In this document: one piece after another, positions 50,601-59,355 of the stretch | Numbering within the stretch: the stretch's first letter is position 1 | How the letters are laid out: each line of letters opens with the position of its first letter | Assembly (NCBI GenBank): GCA_902799345.1 | Contig: CADBZW010000004.1 | Location: 62,001 to 126,000, forward strand | DNA length: 64,000 bases | Direction: 5' to 3' | Source of the DNA: an uncultured Bacteroidia bacterium | Lineage (GTDB): Bacteria > Bacteroidota > Bacteroidia > Bacteroidales > F082 | The notes under the pieces: model-generated | Told to the model about the DNA's origin: nothing | The model's database searches: none | Seen by the model: only the letters and a program-made list of their open reading frames with translations | Translations under genes and position numbers: made by a program

Positions 50601-52440
50601 CTTCTGGAGCATCGCCGAACACAACAGCAACCACTACGCCTATCTGAACGCCTACCACCAAGGCGAGAACGAAGACTGGCTCATCTCGCCTGCCTTCGAT
50701 TTGACCACCTATCCCGATGCCGTGCTGACATTCGTCACCGCCCGTAACTATTATGGTCCCGAGATTGAAGTATTCTTCTCCAACGACTACGACGGCGAAG
50801 ACCCGACCACGGCCACTTGGCAAGAAATCGAATGCGCGCTCTCACAAGGCAGTTGGACTTGGACCGAATCGGGCGAAATCAGCCTTGACGGTTTCAGCGG
50901 TTCGAACTGCCATATCGCTTTCAAGTACACCAGCACTGAAACTGAGGCTGCTGGTTGGGAAGTGGACGACATACTGCTCGTTTCGGGTGGCGGCAGCACC
51001 GAGCCTTACCTTGTGGCCACGCCCAATGCCTTGAGCGGCCTGACCCACATCGTCGAACAAGGTCCTTCCGAGGCCGTGACCTTCACGCTCACGGGCGGCA
51101 ACTTCCTGCCCCTGCCTGGCGGTGGCAATGGCGGCATTTACCTCAGTTTGGGCGACCTCGTCTACAGTGGTTTCGAAATGTCGCTCGATGGCGAGGAATA
51201 CACAAGTTCCTCTTTGTACATCGAACTCGACGAAACCCTGACTCTCGATCCCACCACTGTCTATGTCAGACTGTGGGGCGACACCATTGGCTCATACAGC
51301 GGTTCCATTTTGATTGAGGAATCTTCGGGAGTCAGCATAACAGTTTCACTGTCTGGCGAGGTGCTCAGCGCCAACCAACCCGCCATCAGCGATGCCTTCA
51401 TGCCATACTACATCCAAGGCAACAACGGCTCGAACAACAACCGCGTGCCTGTGGCCACTGCTGTCTACATCGAGAACCTTGAGCCGAACACCACCTATCG
51501 CTACACCAACCAATTCGTCGACGAAAACGACGGTCCCGAGACCGCTGGCGCCGGCAATGTGATTTACACCAACGCCGAAGGCTTCTATCGCAGCACCAGC
51601 CCGAGCCTCGCGACCGAAAGCGGCTATGGCGAGTTCACCACCGACGAAAACGGCGAAGGCTTCGCTTGGTTCATCAACGAGCCTACGGCCAATGCCCGCT
51701 TCACGCCCGGTAACCACGTCTACCTCCGCATCCGCATCAATGACGGGCACGATGGCACCACGGTTGCCCACACCTTCACCACCGAAGACTATGCAACCGT
51801 GCTCAACTTCGGTAATGAAATCGACGAATACAGCGGTTCGGCCTTCTATGCCAAGAGCGAAGAAGCCCCGATGACCTTTGCCATGATGTTTGCCACCGAC
51901 GACGACTGGCGTCCCACCTACTCCACTCCAATTGAAACGACAGGCATCGACTATGGCAGCATCAACCAATACGCCAACTTCTACAAAGAAGAAGTAGCCG
52001 GTAAAAATGGTTGGTTTGGTGGCATCCTGCCCAACGACAACGAAAGCGGCATCAACGTCATATGGATCCTCGACATGGAAAGCTATGTCATCAACGACTA
52101 CTACACTGAAGATGGCGTATGGGCTCCTGAGACTCAAACTGCCAACCCCAATGTCGGTCTTGACGAGCCTATCTTCATCGACTTGACTTACGATGATGTT
52201 GCAGAAATCGAAGAGGCCAACGTGAAAGTCTGGAACACCGACCATGAATTCGTGATTGAAAACGGCGACAACGCCCACTATATGATGACCGTGTACAACA
52301 TCCTCGGTCAGCCCATGATGACGAAGCAAATCAACGCTGGCAGCACTGAGCGCATCAGCCACAGCCTTGCCAACGGCCTCTACGTCATCAGCTTGCAAAA
52401 CAACCTGAATAAGGTTTCAGTAAAAGTAATTGTTAGGTAA
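47692..52440 (+). CDS. Large modular surface protein with T9SS type A sorting domain
   Basis: 1582 residues. Signal peptide to about residue 25, then mainly beta modules: two copies of a ~175-residue module (about 310-484 and 691-861, opening ISDLSSLTEGSLVVFAARF and ISDVGELVAGNRIIFAARF, with the shared ANDYYAM..ASGKPTGVLFTS); three related Ig-like modules (about 181-297, 571-683, 1103-1222); chitobiase-like modules of PTFTPTAGEYYEAQEVEIS type (491-571 and 864-941); a choice-of-anchor J-like module (946-1100); and a final sorting domain (MMTVYNILGQPMM). No catalytic motif was seen. It is probably a surface adhesin or scaffold. The duplicated blocks indicate internal gene duplication. Confidence 0.9.
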   Translation: MKRKFTFLLAAILLLTTQTIRLFGQTTYEKVTSAPTDWTGEYLLVFENDATTAYCWTGVDAASCYTEFPISDNAITADDVVSLDIAAMEGGYSIQVIGGTNDGKYIYGQSGSNTIKFGDAPALNTLEYDGESVLITSFTSVMRFNNNSGNYRFRYFKAASYAAQQAVQLYKKTEGDTPVVPTTTLSTTPEALTGFTYDMEEGGPSEIQYFELSGNNLTGNINITPSDNFEVSSLPGDYFRPENPLVVYTHNLSDIAGVKVYVRMKGGLEMGTYEEQLTATTEGAETLNVDVAGTVTYDDPTPPTPPTEGVYVRISDLSSLTEGSLVVFAARFDGNANDYYAMTATSSGKPTGVLFTSATSGNDEVLPASIVDEEASYYWTVGLTNNGYTFTNAVGELIGYSNGTNFATGGDNTEWSIESGTSAETAMVPNYTGFNITNANVTGRAFALNTSHNFGPYAKSNMTGTNAGTYNFFIDLFVKTEGGDTPTPVVAMPTFTPTAGEYYEAQEVEISCATEDAIIYYTLDGTDPTVESAVYEAPISIDVTTIVKAMAVKEGYDNSAVAEAVYTIILEPAVTASPLALTGFSYYEGNGPSDEQSFTVSAVNLTANLTISESESFEISTLGGDDFVAESPITLVPENGSIEETTIYVRLKADLAIGEYEEAIVVATTGVEDTEITCSGSVVEMPVLGDDYVRISDVGELVAGNRIIFAARFDENANDYYAMSNTASGKPTGVLFTSEVDGSDEIVPFSILSEEDSFYWTVDINDEGYIFTNAAGDTLGYTSGTNFATNGDNTAWSIEVGTSAESAMVPNYTGFVINNVNNTLRAFALNASHNFGPYHTQNIAGDSYNFFLDIFMQGEGGTPTVAAPTFMPEAGTYYEAQEVAISCTTEGATIYYSLESEEGPWDEYEGPITAEEDMTIWAYAAMEDYNDSPVVSAEYVIQAGLTIIFDQDWEEDWNGWTEVSVLGDTTFWSIAEHNSNHYAYLNAYHQGENEDWLISPAFDLTTYPDAVLTFVTARNYYGPEIEVFFSNDYDGEDPTTATWQEIECALSQGSWTWTESGEISLDGFSGSNCHIAFKYTSTETEAAGWEVDDILLVSGGGSTEPYLVATPNALSGLTHIVEQGPSEAVTFTLTGGNFLPLPGGGNGGIYLSLGDLVYSGFEMSLDGEEYTSSSLYIELDETLTLDPTTVYVRLWGDTIGSYSGSILIEESSGVSITVSLSGEVLSANQPAISDAFMPYYIQGNNGSNNNRVPVATAVYIENLEPNTTYRYTNQFVDENDGPETAGAGNVIYTNAEGFYRSTSPSLATESGYGEFTTDENGEGFAWFINEPTANARFTPGNHVYLRIRINDGHDGTTVAHTFTTEDYATVLNFGNEIDEYSGSAFYAKSEEAPMTFAMMFATDDDWRPTYSTPIETTGIDYGSINQYANFYKEEVAGKNGWFGGILPNDNESGINVIWILDMESYVINDYYTEDGVWAPETQTANPNVGLDEPIFIDLTYDDVAEIEEANVKVWNTDHEFVIENGDNAHYMMTVYNILGQPMMTKQINAGSTERISHSLANGLYVISLQNNLNKVSVKVIVR
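48612..50515 (+). repeat. Internal duplication of module blocks in the large T9SS protein gene
   Basis: The protein block 310-571 (ISD module plus chitobiase-like module) recurs at 691-941, about 1.14 kb further on in the DNA. Identity is strong at the protein level and lower in DNA, so the duplication is not recent. Confidence 0.7.
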
Positions 52441-52496
52441 TTTTCCCAACGGGGAAAAGAAAAAGTCCGGGTGCTTTGCTCTCGGACTTTTTTTTG
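52441..52496 (+). terminator. Terminator of the large T9SS protein gene
   Basis: A small TTTTCCC-AAC-GGGGAAAA hairpin (52441-52458) is followed by AAAGTCCG (52462-52469) pairing with CGGACTTT (52483-52490) and a long T run, a typical rho-independent terminator. Confidence 0.85.
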
Positions 52497-52509
52497 CGGT
52501 AATGGTGCA

Positions 52510-52565
52510 AAAAAGATGAAGAAGGCATGTCATTCCTTTGGAATCTATGCCTTCTTCATCTTTTT
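52510..52565 (-). terminator. 19-bp perfect inverted repeat, terminator of the DUF58 gene
   Basis: AAAAAGATGAAGAAGGCAT (52510-52528) pairs perfectly with 52547-52565 around an 18-base loop. It overlaps the DUF58 stop codon and is flanked by A/T runs. Confidence 0.75.
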
Positions 52566-53499
52566 AATGTAACTTCGTCCGCTTTATCAAGTAACTCGTC
52601 AACACCTGGTTGTAGTCCTTATTGATGTCGGCCTCAACGTAGTCGATTTGGTACTGGTAGCAATGGTGCAGCAACGCCTCTTTGCGTTCAGTCATGATCT
52701 TTTTGTAAGCATCCTGCACCTCCATGGGATTGAGTTTCAACATGTCGCCCGACTCCAAATCGACAAAACGGTACGGGCGGTTCTCGAAATCAAGGTTCTG
52801 CTCCAAGTTGCTGTCGAAGACATGGAACAAGATGACCTCATGCTTGTTATATTTAAGGTGCTCCAATGCCTCAAACATAGGCTTGTAGTCGTCGAGGCCG
52901 TCGAGCATATCGGTAAAAATGACTATGAGACTTCGGCGGTGTGTCATCTCTGCGATCTGATGCAGGCACTGCGGCGTTGAGGTAGTCTTGCGATTGTTTT
53001 TGTCGTAAGTGTCGATTAGTTTCTCCAGCTCAGAATAGATCAACTTGTTATGCACATTGGACGACTTGGCAGGCTCGTGAAACGAGATGGTCTCGTCAAA
53101 CAAGTCCAAGCCCACGGCATCGCGCTGGCGACGCATCAGTTCCATGAGCGAGGCCGCGGCATAGATGGAGAAAAACAGTTTGTTGGGATGCTCGAAGTCA
53201 ATCTTTTGCCTCACGGGGAAGCACATGCTCGAGCTTTGGTCGATGACCAGTTGGCAGCGCAGGTTAGTCTCCTCCTCGTAGCGCTTGACGAAGAGATTCT
53301 CCGTGCGGCCATAGAGTTTCCAGTCGATATGGCGGATGGGCTCGCCAGTATTATAGAGGCGATGTTCGGCGAACTCCACAGAAAAACCGTGGAAGGGACT
53401 CTTGTGTAAACCCGTGATGAATCCCTCCACGATTTGTCGTGCCAAGAACTCCAAGCTGCCGAACTGGGTCAGCCGGTTCCTATCGATTGAAAAGGCCAA
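52564..53499 (-). CDS. DUF58 (vWA-like) protein
   Basis: A 311-residue DUF58 protein. The family motif RHIDWKLYGRTENLFVKRYEEE (split at 20) is followed by a von Willebrand A-like fold with the metal-site sequence VIDQSSSMCF and, later, LIVIFTDMLDGLDDY. DUF58 genes usually sit with a MoxR-type AAA ATPase and other vWA or BatA-like genes, where they are thought to act as a co-chaperone module; none of those is present here, so this is a solitary copy. Function remains unknown. Confidence 0.85.
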   Translation of the reverse strand: MAFSIDRNRLTQFGSLEFLARQIVEGFITGLHKSPFHGFSVEFAEHRLYNTGEPIRHIDWKLYGRTENLFVKRYEEETNLRCQLVIDQSSSMCFPVRQKIDFEHPNKLFFSIYAAASLMELMRRQRDAVGLDLFDETISFHEPAKSSNVHNKLIYSELEKLIDTYDKNNRKTTSTPQCLHQIAEMTHRRSLIVIFTDMLDGLDDYKPMFEALEHLKYNKHEVILFHVFDSNLEQNLDFENRPYRFVDLESGDMLKLNPMEVQDAYKKIMTERKEALLHHCYQYQIDYVEADINKDYNQVLTSYLIKRTKLH

Positions 53500-53522
53500 G
53501 GTTGTTGAATTGTTTTAGCTAT

Positions 53523-53579
53523 CAGCAGTCAGCCTTCAGCTATCAGCTTAGTTTGCTGACTGCTGAAGGCTGACTGCTG
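53523..53579. repeat. 18-bp perfect inverted repeat between trxA and DUF58
   Basis: CAGCAGTCAGCCTTCAGC (53523-53540) and GCTGAAGGCTGACTGCTG (53562-53579) are perfectly complementary with a 21-base loop. It may act as a terminator for trxA and belongs to a CAGC-rich intergenic repeat type. Confidence 0.7.
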
Positions 53580-53590
53580 AAAGCCATTTT

Positions 53591-53911
53591 TTAGAACAGC
53601 TTTTCCAGTTTCTCCACAAACACCTTCTTGGGTGCTGCGCCAACGTTCTTATCGACGGGTTGTCCGTCCTTGAAGTAAATGACGGTAGGGATGTTCATGA
53701 TGCCGAATTTAGCGGCGGTGCCAGGACATTCCTCGACATCGCACTTCACGGCAATCATCTTGCCCGCATATTCTTCAGAGAGTTCCTCAACAATTGGTTC
53801 CACCTTCTTGCAGGGGCCACACCAAGTGGCGCCAAAATCCACCATCACAGGGAGTTCCGATTTCAAGACGACTTCTTCAAAACGGTCGTCGGTCATTTGA
53901 ATTACAGCCAT
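53591..53911 (-). CDS. trxA: Thioredoxin
   Basis: A 106-residue thioredoxin with active site WCGPCKK (C31, C34), the cis-proline segment NIPTVIYFKDG and the expected buried aspartate in VMVDFGATW. It reduces disulfides in the cytoplasm, including ribonucleotide reductase. No signal peptide is present. It has a -7 box (53964-53971), and an inverted repeat follows its stop. The dnaE gene lies upstream on the same strand, 87 bp away. Confidence 0.96.
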   Translation of the reverse strand: MAVIQMTDDRFEEVVLKSELPVMVDFGATWCGPCKKVEPIVEELSEEYAGKMIAVKCDVEECPGTAAKFGIMNIPTVIYFKDGQPVDKNVGAAPKKVFVEKLEKLF

Positions 53912-53963
53912 AGTTTTAATCTGTTTAGTTGATAATATAATTCTATATCCAAAATTTGAAGTG

Positions 53964-53971
53964 CAAAAATA
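53964..53971 (-). promoter_or_regulatory. -7 box for trxA
   Basis: CAAAAATA reads TATTTTTG on the minus strand; a TTTG (minus) lies 11 bp upstream. Confidence 0.45.
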
Positions 53972-53998
53972 ACAAAATTTTTCAAATCAAACACACTT

Positions 53999-56900
53999 TT
54001 ACCGCAAATCGAACTCCACGAAATTTGAGAATGGGGCTTTTTCTAATAAGGGCAAAATCTCCTGCGCATTGATAGCCCCTTTCATGGGTGTCATATTGCA
54101 TGATTTCTTGCCAACCGGGTCAAACACATGAACCTTATAGTTCTGTTTTCCAGGATTTTGCTTTATCACCTTGACAAACTCCTCCATGCCTTCCTTGTCC
54201 ATCTCGGCCACGTTTAACCTGAAGAAAACCGTCTTGGACGTGGTTTCCAACAGAGAGTCCAACAGCCGCACCTCGTTGAAACGCACCTCTAACGTCGCAG
54301 GGGCCGCATTCGGGTCTTGTCCTGCTCTCGGGAAAGGCTTGTCCAAAGTGCCATAAAGCATCACAAAGGAATTGAGAGTCAGCAAATTCCTGCAATTCAA
54401 ATAGTTCTCTTTGAACAACGCAAATTGCAAGGCGCCACTTTGGTCTTCGATGGTGAAACGGCCGTAGGGGTTGCCGTTCTTCGCCGTAAATTCCTCGGCA
54501 CGTGTGATTTGTCCTCCAAGTCGCACGCCGCGTCTCAAATTTTTCTCCACGTCGTTCATGGCGTTTTTGAGGCCTTCCACGTTGCAGTTGGCGAAATACT
54601 TCAACGGCAGGTGATATATATCCATGGGATGCGATGAGATATAGAAGCCAAGGGCCTCTTTCTCCATCTCCAGTTCCTTCATCTTCGACCACGGCTCACA
54701 CTGCGGCAAAGGCATGGAGAAAGTCTCTTCCACCCCACCCTCGTCGCCGAAGCCGAAGAGGTCCATCTGCGATGAGTTCTTGCGCTCGTTGAACGAAGCC
54801 ACCATGCGCAAGGCCTTCTCGGAGAACGAGGCCGACTCGTTGGGCGCCACATAAAACAACATGGCGCGATGGAAGCCCTTGAAGCTGTCGAAGCAGCCCG
54901 CCATGCCCATGCTCTCAAGTGCCCTGACATTGAGACCTTTGTCGGCCACACGCATCACGAAGTCGCCAAAGTCCTTGAACTTGCCGTTGGCTTCTCGCTC
55001 AGCCACAATGCCAGCCACCGCCGCCTCGCCTACGTTCTTGATGCCGCCCATGCCATAGCGTATCTCGCCCTTCTCATTGACGGAGAATTCGTATTCCGAC
55101 TCGTTGACATCGGGGCCAAGCACATTAATCTTCATACGCTTGCACTCTTCGGTCATGAAGTTCACCTGCTTGATGTCGCCCAACTCGTTGTTGAGCACCG
55201 CCGCCATGAACTCAGCCGGATAGTGTGCCTTGAGGTATGCCGTCTGGTACGAAACCCAGCTATAGCATGCCGCATGCGACTTGTTAAAGGCGTAGGAAGC
55301 AAACTTTTTCCATTCTTCCCAAATCTTCTCCAAGCGTTTTTTCACTTCGTCTTCTGGCAAGTTTTCCGTCTTGGTCAGTTTGGCCACACCTTGTTTCATG
55401 AACTTGCCATAGAGTTCCTCCATCTTTGCCAACTGCTTCTTACCCATAGCTTTACGCAATGTATCGGACTCGCCACGGGTGAAGTCGGCCAGCTCACGCG
55501 ACAGCAACATCACCTGCTCTTGATACACGCAGATGCCATAGGTGTCCTGGAGGTACTTCTTCATACATTCGAAGTCGTACTTGATCTCCTGCCTGCCTTG
55601 CTTTCGTGCGATGAAGTCGGGAATGTTGTCCATCGGGCCGGGACGATAGAGGGCGTTCATAGCGATGATGTCGCCGATGACGGATGGTTGCAACTCACGC
55701 AGGTATTTCTGCATACCCGGCGATTCAAACTGGAACGTGCCGATGGTGTTGCCTGCAGAATAGAGTTTGTAGGTCTCCTCGTCGTCTATCGGAATATGGT
55801 CAATATCGATATCGATGCCATGCGTCTTCTTGATATTCTTCAAGGCATCCTTGATCAAGGTCAAGGTCTTCAGGCCGAGGAAGTCCATCTTGATAAGGCC
55901 CACACTTTCAATAACATGACCATCATATTGAGTCACAACGACATCCTCTTTGGTATCCTTATCCTTTACGGTACAAACCGGGGCGACATTAGTCAAGTCG
56001 TCGGCGCCGATGATGACGCCACAAGCGTGGATGCCTATCTGGCGATTAGTGTCCTCCAGTTCTTCGGCGTATGTAAGCATGGACGAGACGTTCTTGTCGT
56101 CGCCTTCAAGCATCTCCTTCAGCTCTGGCACATATTTGTAGCAGTTCTTCAGGTTGACCTTAGGCATCTTCTTGGGCAGTTCGCCTTCGACGGCTTTCAC
56201 TTGTGCCTCGTCGAAGTTACGGTCAGGGATAAAGCTCTTGATTTTGGCCACCTCGGGCAGCGGCACCTTCTGCACACGTCCCACGTCTTGGATGGCCGAC
56301 TTGGCCGCCATGGTGCCGTATGTGATGATATGCGCCACCTTCTCCTTGCCGTATTTGTTGGTCACCCAATTGAGCACGCGCTCGCGCCCGTCATCATCGA
56401 AGTCGACGTCGATATCGGGCAGGGAGATACGGTCGGGGTTGAGGAAACGTTCAAACAGCAAGTCGTATTTCAGCGGGTCGAGGTCGGTGATCTTCAAGCA
56501 ATAGGCAACCACCGAGCCAGCCGCAGATCCACGGCCGGGGCCAACGCTCACACCAAGTTCTTCGCGTGCCGCACGGATATAGTCGCTCACGATGAGGAAG
56601 TAGCCCGGGAAACCCATGGTCTTCATCACGTGCAGCTCGAACTTGATGCGCTCAATTTGATCCTCGGTAAGGTTCTCGCCATACCGCTTTTTGGCACCTT
56701 CCCAAGTCAGCTTGGCGAGGTAGTCGGCCTCGAGTTTGATACGGTACAGGCGGTCGTAACCACCCAGTTTCTTGACCTTTTTCTCGGCCTCTTCCTGCGA
56801 CATCACCACATTACCGTGCTCGTCGCGGGTGAACTCATTGAACAAGTCTTCCTCGGTAAACTTCTTGCGATACTCCTCTTCCGTGCCGAAGCTCTCTGGG

Positions 56901-58624
56901 ATGGGAAACTTAGGCATGATGGGGTCAGAATCGATGCTATAGGTCTCCACCTTGTCGACAATCTCCTGTGTGTTCTCCAGCACCTCGGGGTGGTCGGAGA
57001 AGATGCGGCCCATCTCCTCGGGTGTCTTCAGCCATTCCTGCTTGGTGTAGTGCATTCGCGTGGGGTCGTCGAGGTCCTTGCCCGTACTGAGGCAGATGAG
57101 GCGGTCGTGCGCCTCGCCATGTTCCTCCTCCACAAAGTGGACGTCGTTGGTGGCGATGACCTTCACGTCATATTTCTTCGCCAAGTCGAAGATGATTTTG
57201 TTCACCTCTTTCTGGCGCTCATACACCTCGGTGTCGCCACCAGGTTTATCGGTCTTATGCCGCTGGACTTCAAGGTAATAATCATCACCAAACAAATTCT
57301 TGAACCATTGGATGGAAGCCTCGGCACCGGCCATGTCACCATTCATGATTTTCTGAGGCACTTCGCCGGCGAGGCAGGCGGAGCTGCAAATCAGGCCTTC
57401 GTGGTATTTCTCAAGCAGGCTATGGTCGATACGAGGATTGTAATAGAAACCTTCCGTGTAGGCGATGGAACTCAGCTTGCAGAGGCTGTGGTAGCCCGTC
57501 TTGTTCTTAGCCAATAAAATAAGGTGCCAGCCACGGTCCTGACGGCCGTCGCGTTTGTCGATACTGATAGGCGCGCAATAGGTCTCGATGCCAAAGATAG
57601 GCTTAAAGAACTGTTTATTCAGCTTCTCGATTTGTTCTTGGGCGGCAATCTTTTCTTCGTCTGTAGACTCAGGCTTCCCGATAATGGCCTGTTGCTCCTT
57701 GATGGAGTCCTTTACCTTACCGTTTTCCTTGTTCACCGTATCGGCGAAGTCCTTGATGCCGAACATGTTGCCATGGTCGGTAAGGGCAAGGCTATACATG
57801 CCGTTTTTCTTGCATTTGGCCACCAGGTCGGGTACCTTCGACATGCCATCGAGCATGGAATAGTGTGAGTGGACGTGCAGGTGGGTGAAGTGTTGTGGGA
57901 TATAGTTTCCCGTTTCAGGCTCCTCCTCCACATTTTCCTCCTCGTCGAAGTTCGCCTCCACTTTGATGCCCGCAGGTTGAATCACATCGGGGTTGGCGGC
58001 CTTGAAGTCGTCAATGAACTGGGCATCGACGTGCAGGTCAGTCTCATCCAGCACACCGCGACGGATCAATTCGAGGAAGACGCGGGCCGTGGCCTCCACG
58101 TCGGCACAGGCGTTATGGGCCGAGTCGAAGTCCTCGCCAAACAGCAGGTGATGGAACTCCCCCAGGCGAGGCAGCTTGAACTTACCACCCTTGCCGCCGG
58201 GGAACTGGCAGAACTCGGCCGTCTTCTCCGTGCAGGTGTCGATGATTTGCCAACGGCGCAAGGGATTCTCCCGCCCGCAACGCAGGAACTCGCAGCCCAA
58301 CACGTTGAGGTCGAAGTTGATATTGTGTCCCACCAAGTATTTGGCTTTGGCGGCGGAGATCATAAACAGATCGAGCACCTCGTTGAGCGGCTTGCCGTAT
58401 TTCATGGCGTGTTCGGTGGAGATGCCATGCACCATCTTGGAATCGATGGGGATGACAAAGCCGTCAGGCTGAACGAGATAGTTGTGGTTCTCCACAAAGC
58501 GTCCTTTCTCGTCATGAATCTGCCAAGCCAGCTGCACCATGCGCGGCCAGTTGTCGAAGTCGGTCAGCGGAGCGTTTTCAATTTTGGGAAGACCGGTGGT
58601 CTCGGTATCGAAGACTAAAAACAT
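53999..58624 (-). CDS. dnaE: DNA polymerase III alpha subunit fused to a DEDDh proofreading exonuclease
   Basis: 1541 residues, about 300 more than a usual DnaE. Residues 1-190 are a complete DnaQ-type exonuclease: D6 and E8 in FDTETTG, D105 in GHNINFD, H170 and D175 in SAHNACADVEAT. An acidic linker (about 195-243) leads to the PHP domain at 246 (FTHLHVHSHYSMLDG). Then the replicative polymerase: GPGRGSAAGS, catalytic aspartates in PDIDVDFDDDGRERV, the KSHAACYSWVSYQTAYLK region, helix-hairpin-helix and an OB fold (GGQITRAEEFTAKNGNPYG). So one chain carries both synthesis and 3'-5' proofreading. No frameshift was seen in 4.6 kb. Confidence 0.95.
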   Translation of the reverse strand: MFLVFDTETTGLPKIENAPLTDFDNWPRMVQLAWQIHDEKGRFVENHNYLVQPDGFVIPIDSKMVHGISTEHAMKYGKPLNEVLDLFMISAAKAKYLVGHNINFDLNVLGCEFLRCGRENPLRRWQIIDTCTEKTAEFCQFPGGKGGKFKLPRLGEFHHLLFGEDFDSAHNACADVEATARVFLELIRRGVLDETDLHVDAQFIDDFKAANPDVIQPAGIKVEANFDEEENVEEEPETGNYIPQHFTHLHVHSHYSMLDGMSKVPDLVAKCKKNGMYSLALTDHGNMFGIKDFADTVNKENGKVKDSIKEQQAIIGKPESTDEEKIAAQEQIEKLNKQFFKPIFGIETYCAPISIDKRDGRQDRGWHLILLAKNKTGYHSLCKLSSIAYTEGFYYNPRIDHSLLEKYHEGLICSSACLAGEVPQKIMNGDMAGAEASIQWFKNLFGDDYYLEVQRHKTDKPGGDTEVYERQKEVNKIIFDLAKKYDVKVIATNDVHFVEEEHGEAHDRLICLSTGKDLDDPTRMHYTKQEWLKTPEEMGRIFSDHPEVLENTQEIVDKVETYSIDSDPIMPKFPIPESFGTEEEYRKKFTEEDLFNEFTRDEHGNVVMSQEEAEKKVKKLGGYDRLYRIKLEADYLAKLTWEGAKKRYGENLTEDQIERIKFELHVMKTMGFPGYFLIVSDYIRAAREELGVSVGPGRGSAAGSVVAYCLKITDLDPLKYDLLFERFLNPDRISLPDIDVDFDDDGRERVLNWVTNKYGKEKVAHIITYGTMAAKSAIQDVGRVQKVPLPEVAKIKSFIPDRNFDEAQVKAVEGELPKKMPKVNLKNCYKYVPELKEMLEGDDKNVSSMLTYAEELEDTNRQIGIHACGVIIGADDLTNVAPVCTVKDKDTKEDVVVTQYDGHVIESVGLIKMDFLGLKTLTLIKDALKNIKKTHGIDIDIDHIPIDDEETYKLYSAGNTIGTFQFESPGMQKYLRELQPSVIGDIIAMNALYRPGPMDNIPDFIARKQGRQEIKYDFECMKKYLQDTYGICVYQEQVMLLSRELADFTRGESDTLRKAMGKKQLAKMEELYGKFMKQGVAKLTKTENLPEDEVKKRLEKIWEEWKKFASYAFNKSHAACYSWVSYQTAYLKAHYPAEFMAAVLNNELGDIKQVNFMTEECKRMKINVLGPDVNESEYEFSVNEKGEIRYGMGGIKNVGEAAVAGIVAEREANGKFKDFGDFVMRVADKGLNVRALESMGMAGCFDSFKGFHRAMLFYVAPNESASFSEKALRMVASFNERKNSSQMDLFGFGDEGGVEETFSMPLPQCEPWSKMKELEMEKEALGFYISSHPMDIYHLPLKYFANCNVEGLKNAMNDVEKNLRRGVRLGGQITRAEEFTAKNGNPYGRFTIEDQSGALQFALFKENYLNCRNLLTLNSFVMLYGTLDKPFPRAGQDPNAAPATLEVRFNEVRLLDSLLETTSKTVFFRLNVAEMDKEGMEEFVKVIKQNPGKQNYKVHVFDPVGKKSCNMTPMKGAINAQEILPLLEKAPFSNFVEFDLR

Positions 58625-58658
58625 AATCAGTTGATAATTGAGAATTTATAATTGAGAA

Positions 58659-58679
58659 TTAGGGCAGATTCTGCTCTAA
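58659..58679. promoter_or_regulatory. Hairpin in the dnaE leader
   Basis: TTAGGGCAGA and TTCTGCTCTAA pair with one G-T position. It lies between the dnaE -7 box (58691-58698) and start, next to an AATTGAGAATT direct repeat (58632-58660). A regulatory role is not shown. Confidence 0.4.
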
Positions 58680-58690
58680 TTTTCAGCTTT

Positions 58691-58698
58691 CAAAGATA
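58691..58698 (-). promoter_or_regulatory. -7 box for dnaE
   Basis: CAAAGATA reads TATCTTTG on the minus strand, about 67 bp before the ATG. Its surroundings (TTCAAAGATA...TTTCGGGAA) are shared with 62868-62891. Confidence 0.5.
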
Positions 58699-58761
58699 CG
58701 AAAATTTCGGGAATGGTGCAAGACGTTCGAGAAGAAAAAAGATACTTTTCCATAGCGACAC

Positions 58762-59343
58762 TCAAATTTTTAGCAATCCATAACGCCCCTGAAGGCTGCT
58801 TCCAGCATTCGAGAACCGCACCCTGCGGAACGTGCAATATGATTCCTCGGTATTGTGTAGATGCCCGAAAAGATGGTACTTGGGCCTGACATTCATAACA
58901 GTCTTAAAGAGATAATAATCGCCGAAATTGATGCCATCCAATTCGTCGAGAATCCCTTGCGGCGGCTGATGCGTCAGTAACACATCCGTGTCGGCAGGGA
59001 TGCGGCCAAATAGCTCAGGGAAGTTGCCGTCAAGGTCGTCCTGCAAAAACATAGGCACACCGTAAAACTTGATGCCGTCAATGGTGATGCCGTCATTGCA
59101 GAGATAATGCACATTGTCCGGCAAGCCTTCAATGTTGGCACCATACAAACAATTGTCATGGTTGCCTGCAATGAAGATTTTGTGCTTATAAGGCAGTTGG
59201 CCAAACCATTCGATGAAGTCTTTGACTTCCTCTTCGGTGCCGTCTTCAGTGATGTCACCCGTATGCACGATGACATCGGCCTCAGGCAAATCTTTCAGAA
59301 GCTGGTGTTTGCCGTGAGTATCAGAGATATGTAGTATTTTCAT
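58762..59343 (-). CDS. Calcineurin-like metallophosphoesterase
   Basis: A 193-residue two-metal phosphoesterase with all family motifs: HISDTHG (D8, H10), VIVHTGDIT, FIAGNHDN, VLLTHQPPQG and FGHLHNTEES. It is of the short YfcE/MPP type, acting on phosphodiesters or phosphomonoesters; the substrate cannot be told. It is 12 bp downstream of a small helical protein gene and likely co-transcribed with it. The next gene downstream (dnaE) has its own promoter. Confidence 0.88.
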   Translation of the reverse strand: MKILHISDTHGKHQLLKDLPEADVIVHTGDITEDGTEEEVKDFIEWFGQLPYKHKIFIAGNHDNCLYGANIEGLPDNVHYLCNDGITIDGIKFYGVPMFLQDDLDGNFPELFGRIPADTDVLLTHQPPQGILDELDGINFGDYYLFKTVMNVRPKYHLFGHLHNTEESYCTFRRVRFSNAGSSLQGRYGLLKI

Positions 59344-59355
59344 GTTTATTTTCTC

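Noticed and set aside
51346..52398. 350-codon minus-strand frame opposite the large T9SS protein gene.
   Set aside because: Composition (valine/aspartate rich, no domain) is typical of the antisense of a biased coding sequence.
54869..57517. 882-codon open frame on the plus strand opposite dnaE.
   Set aside because: It is antisense to an intact conserved gene and its protein has no recognisable domain; long shadow frames are expected opposite GC-rich genes of this codon bias.
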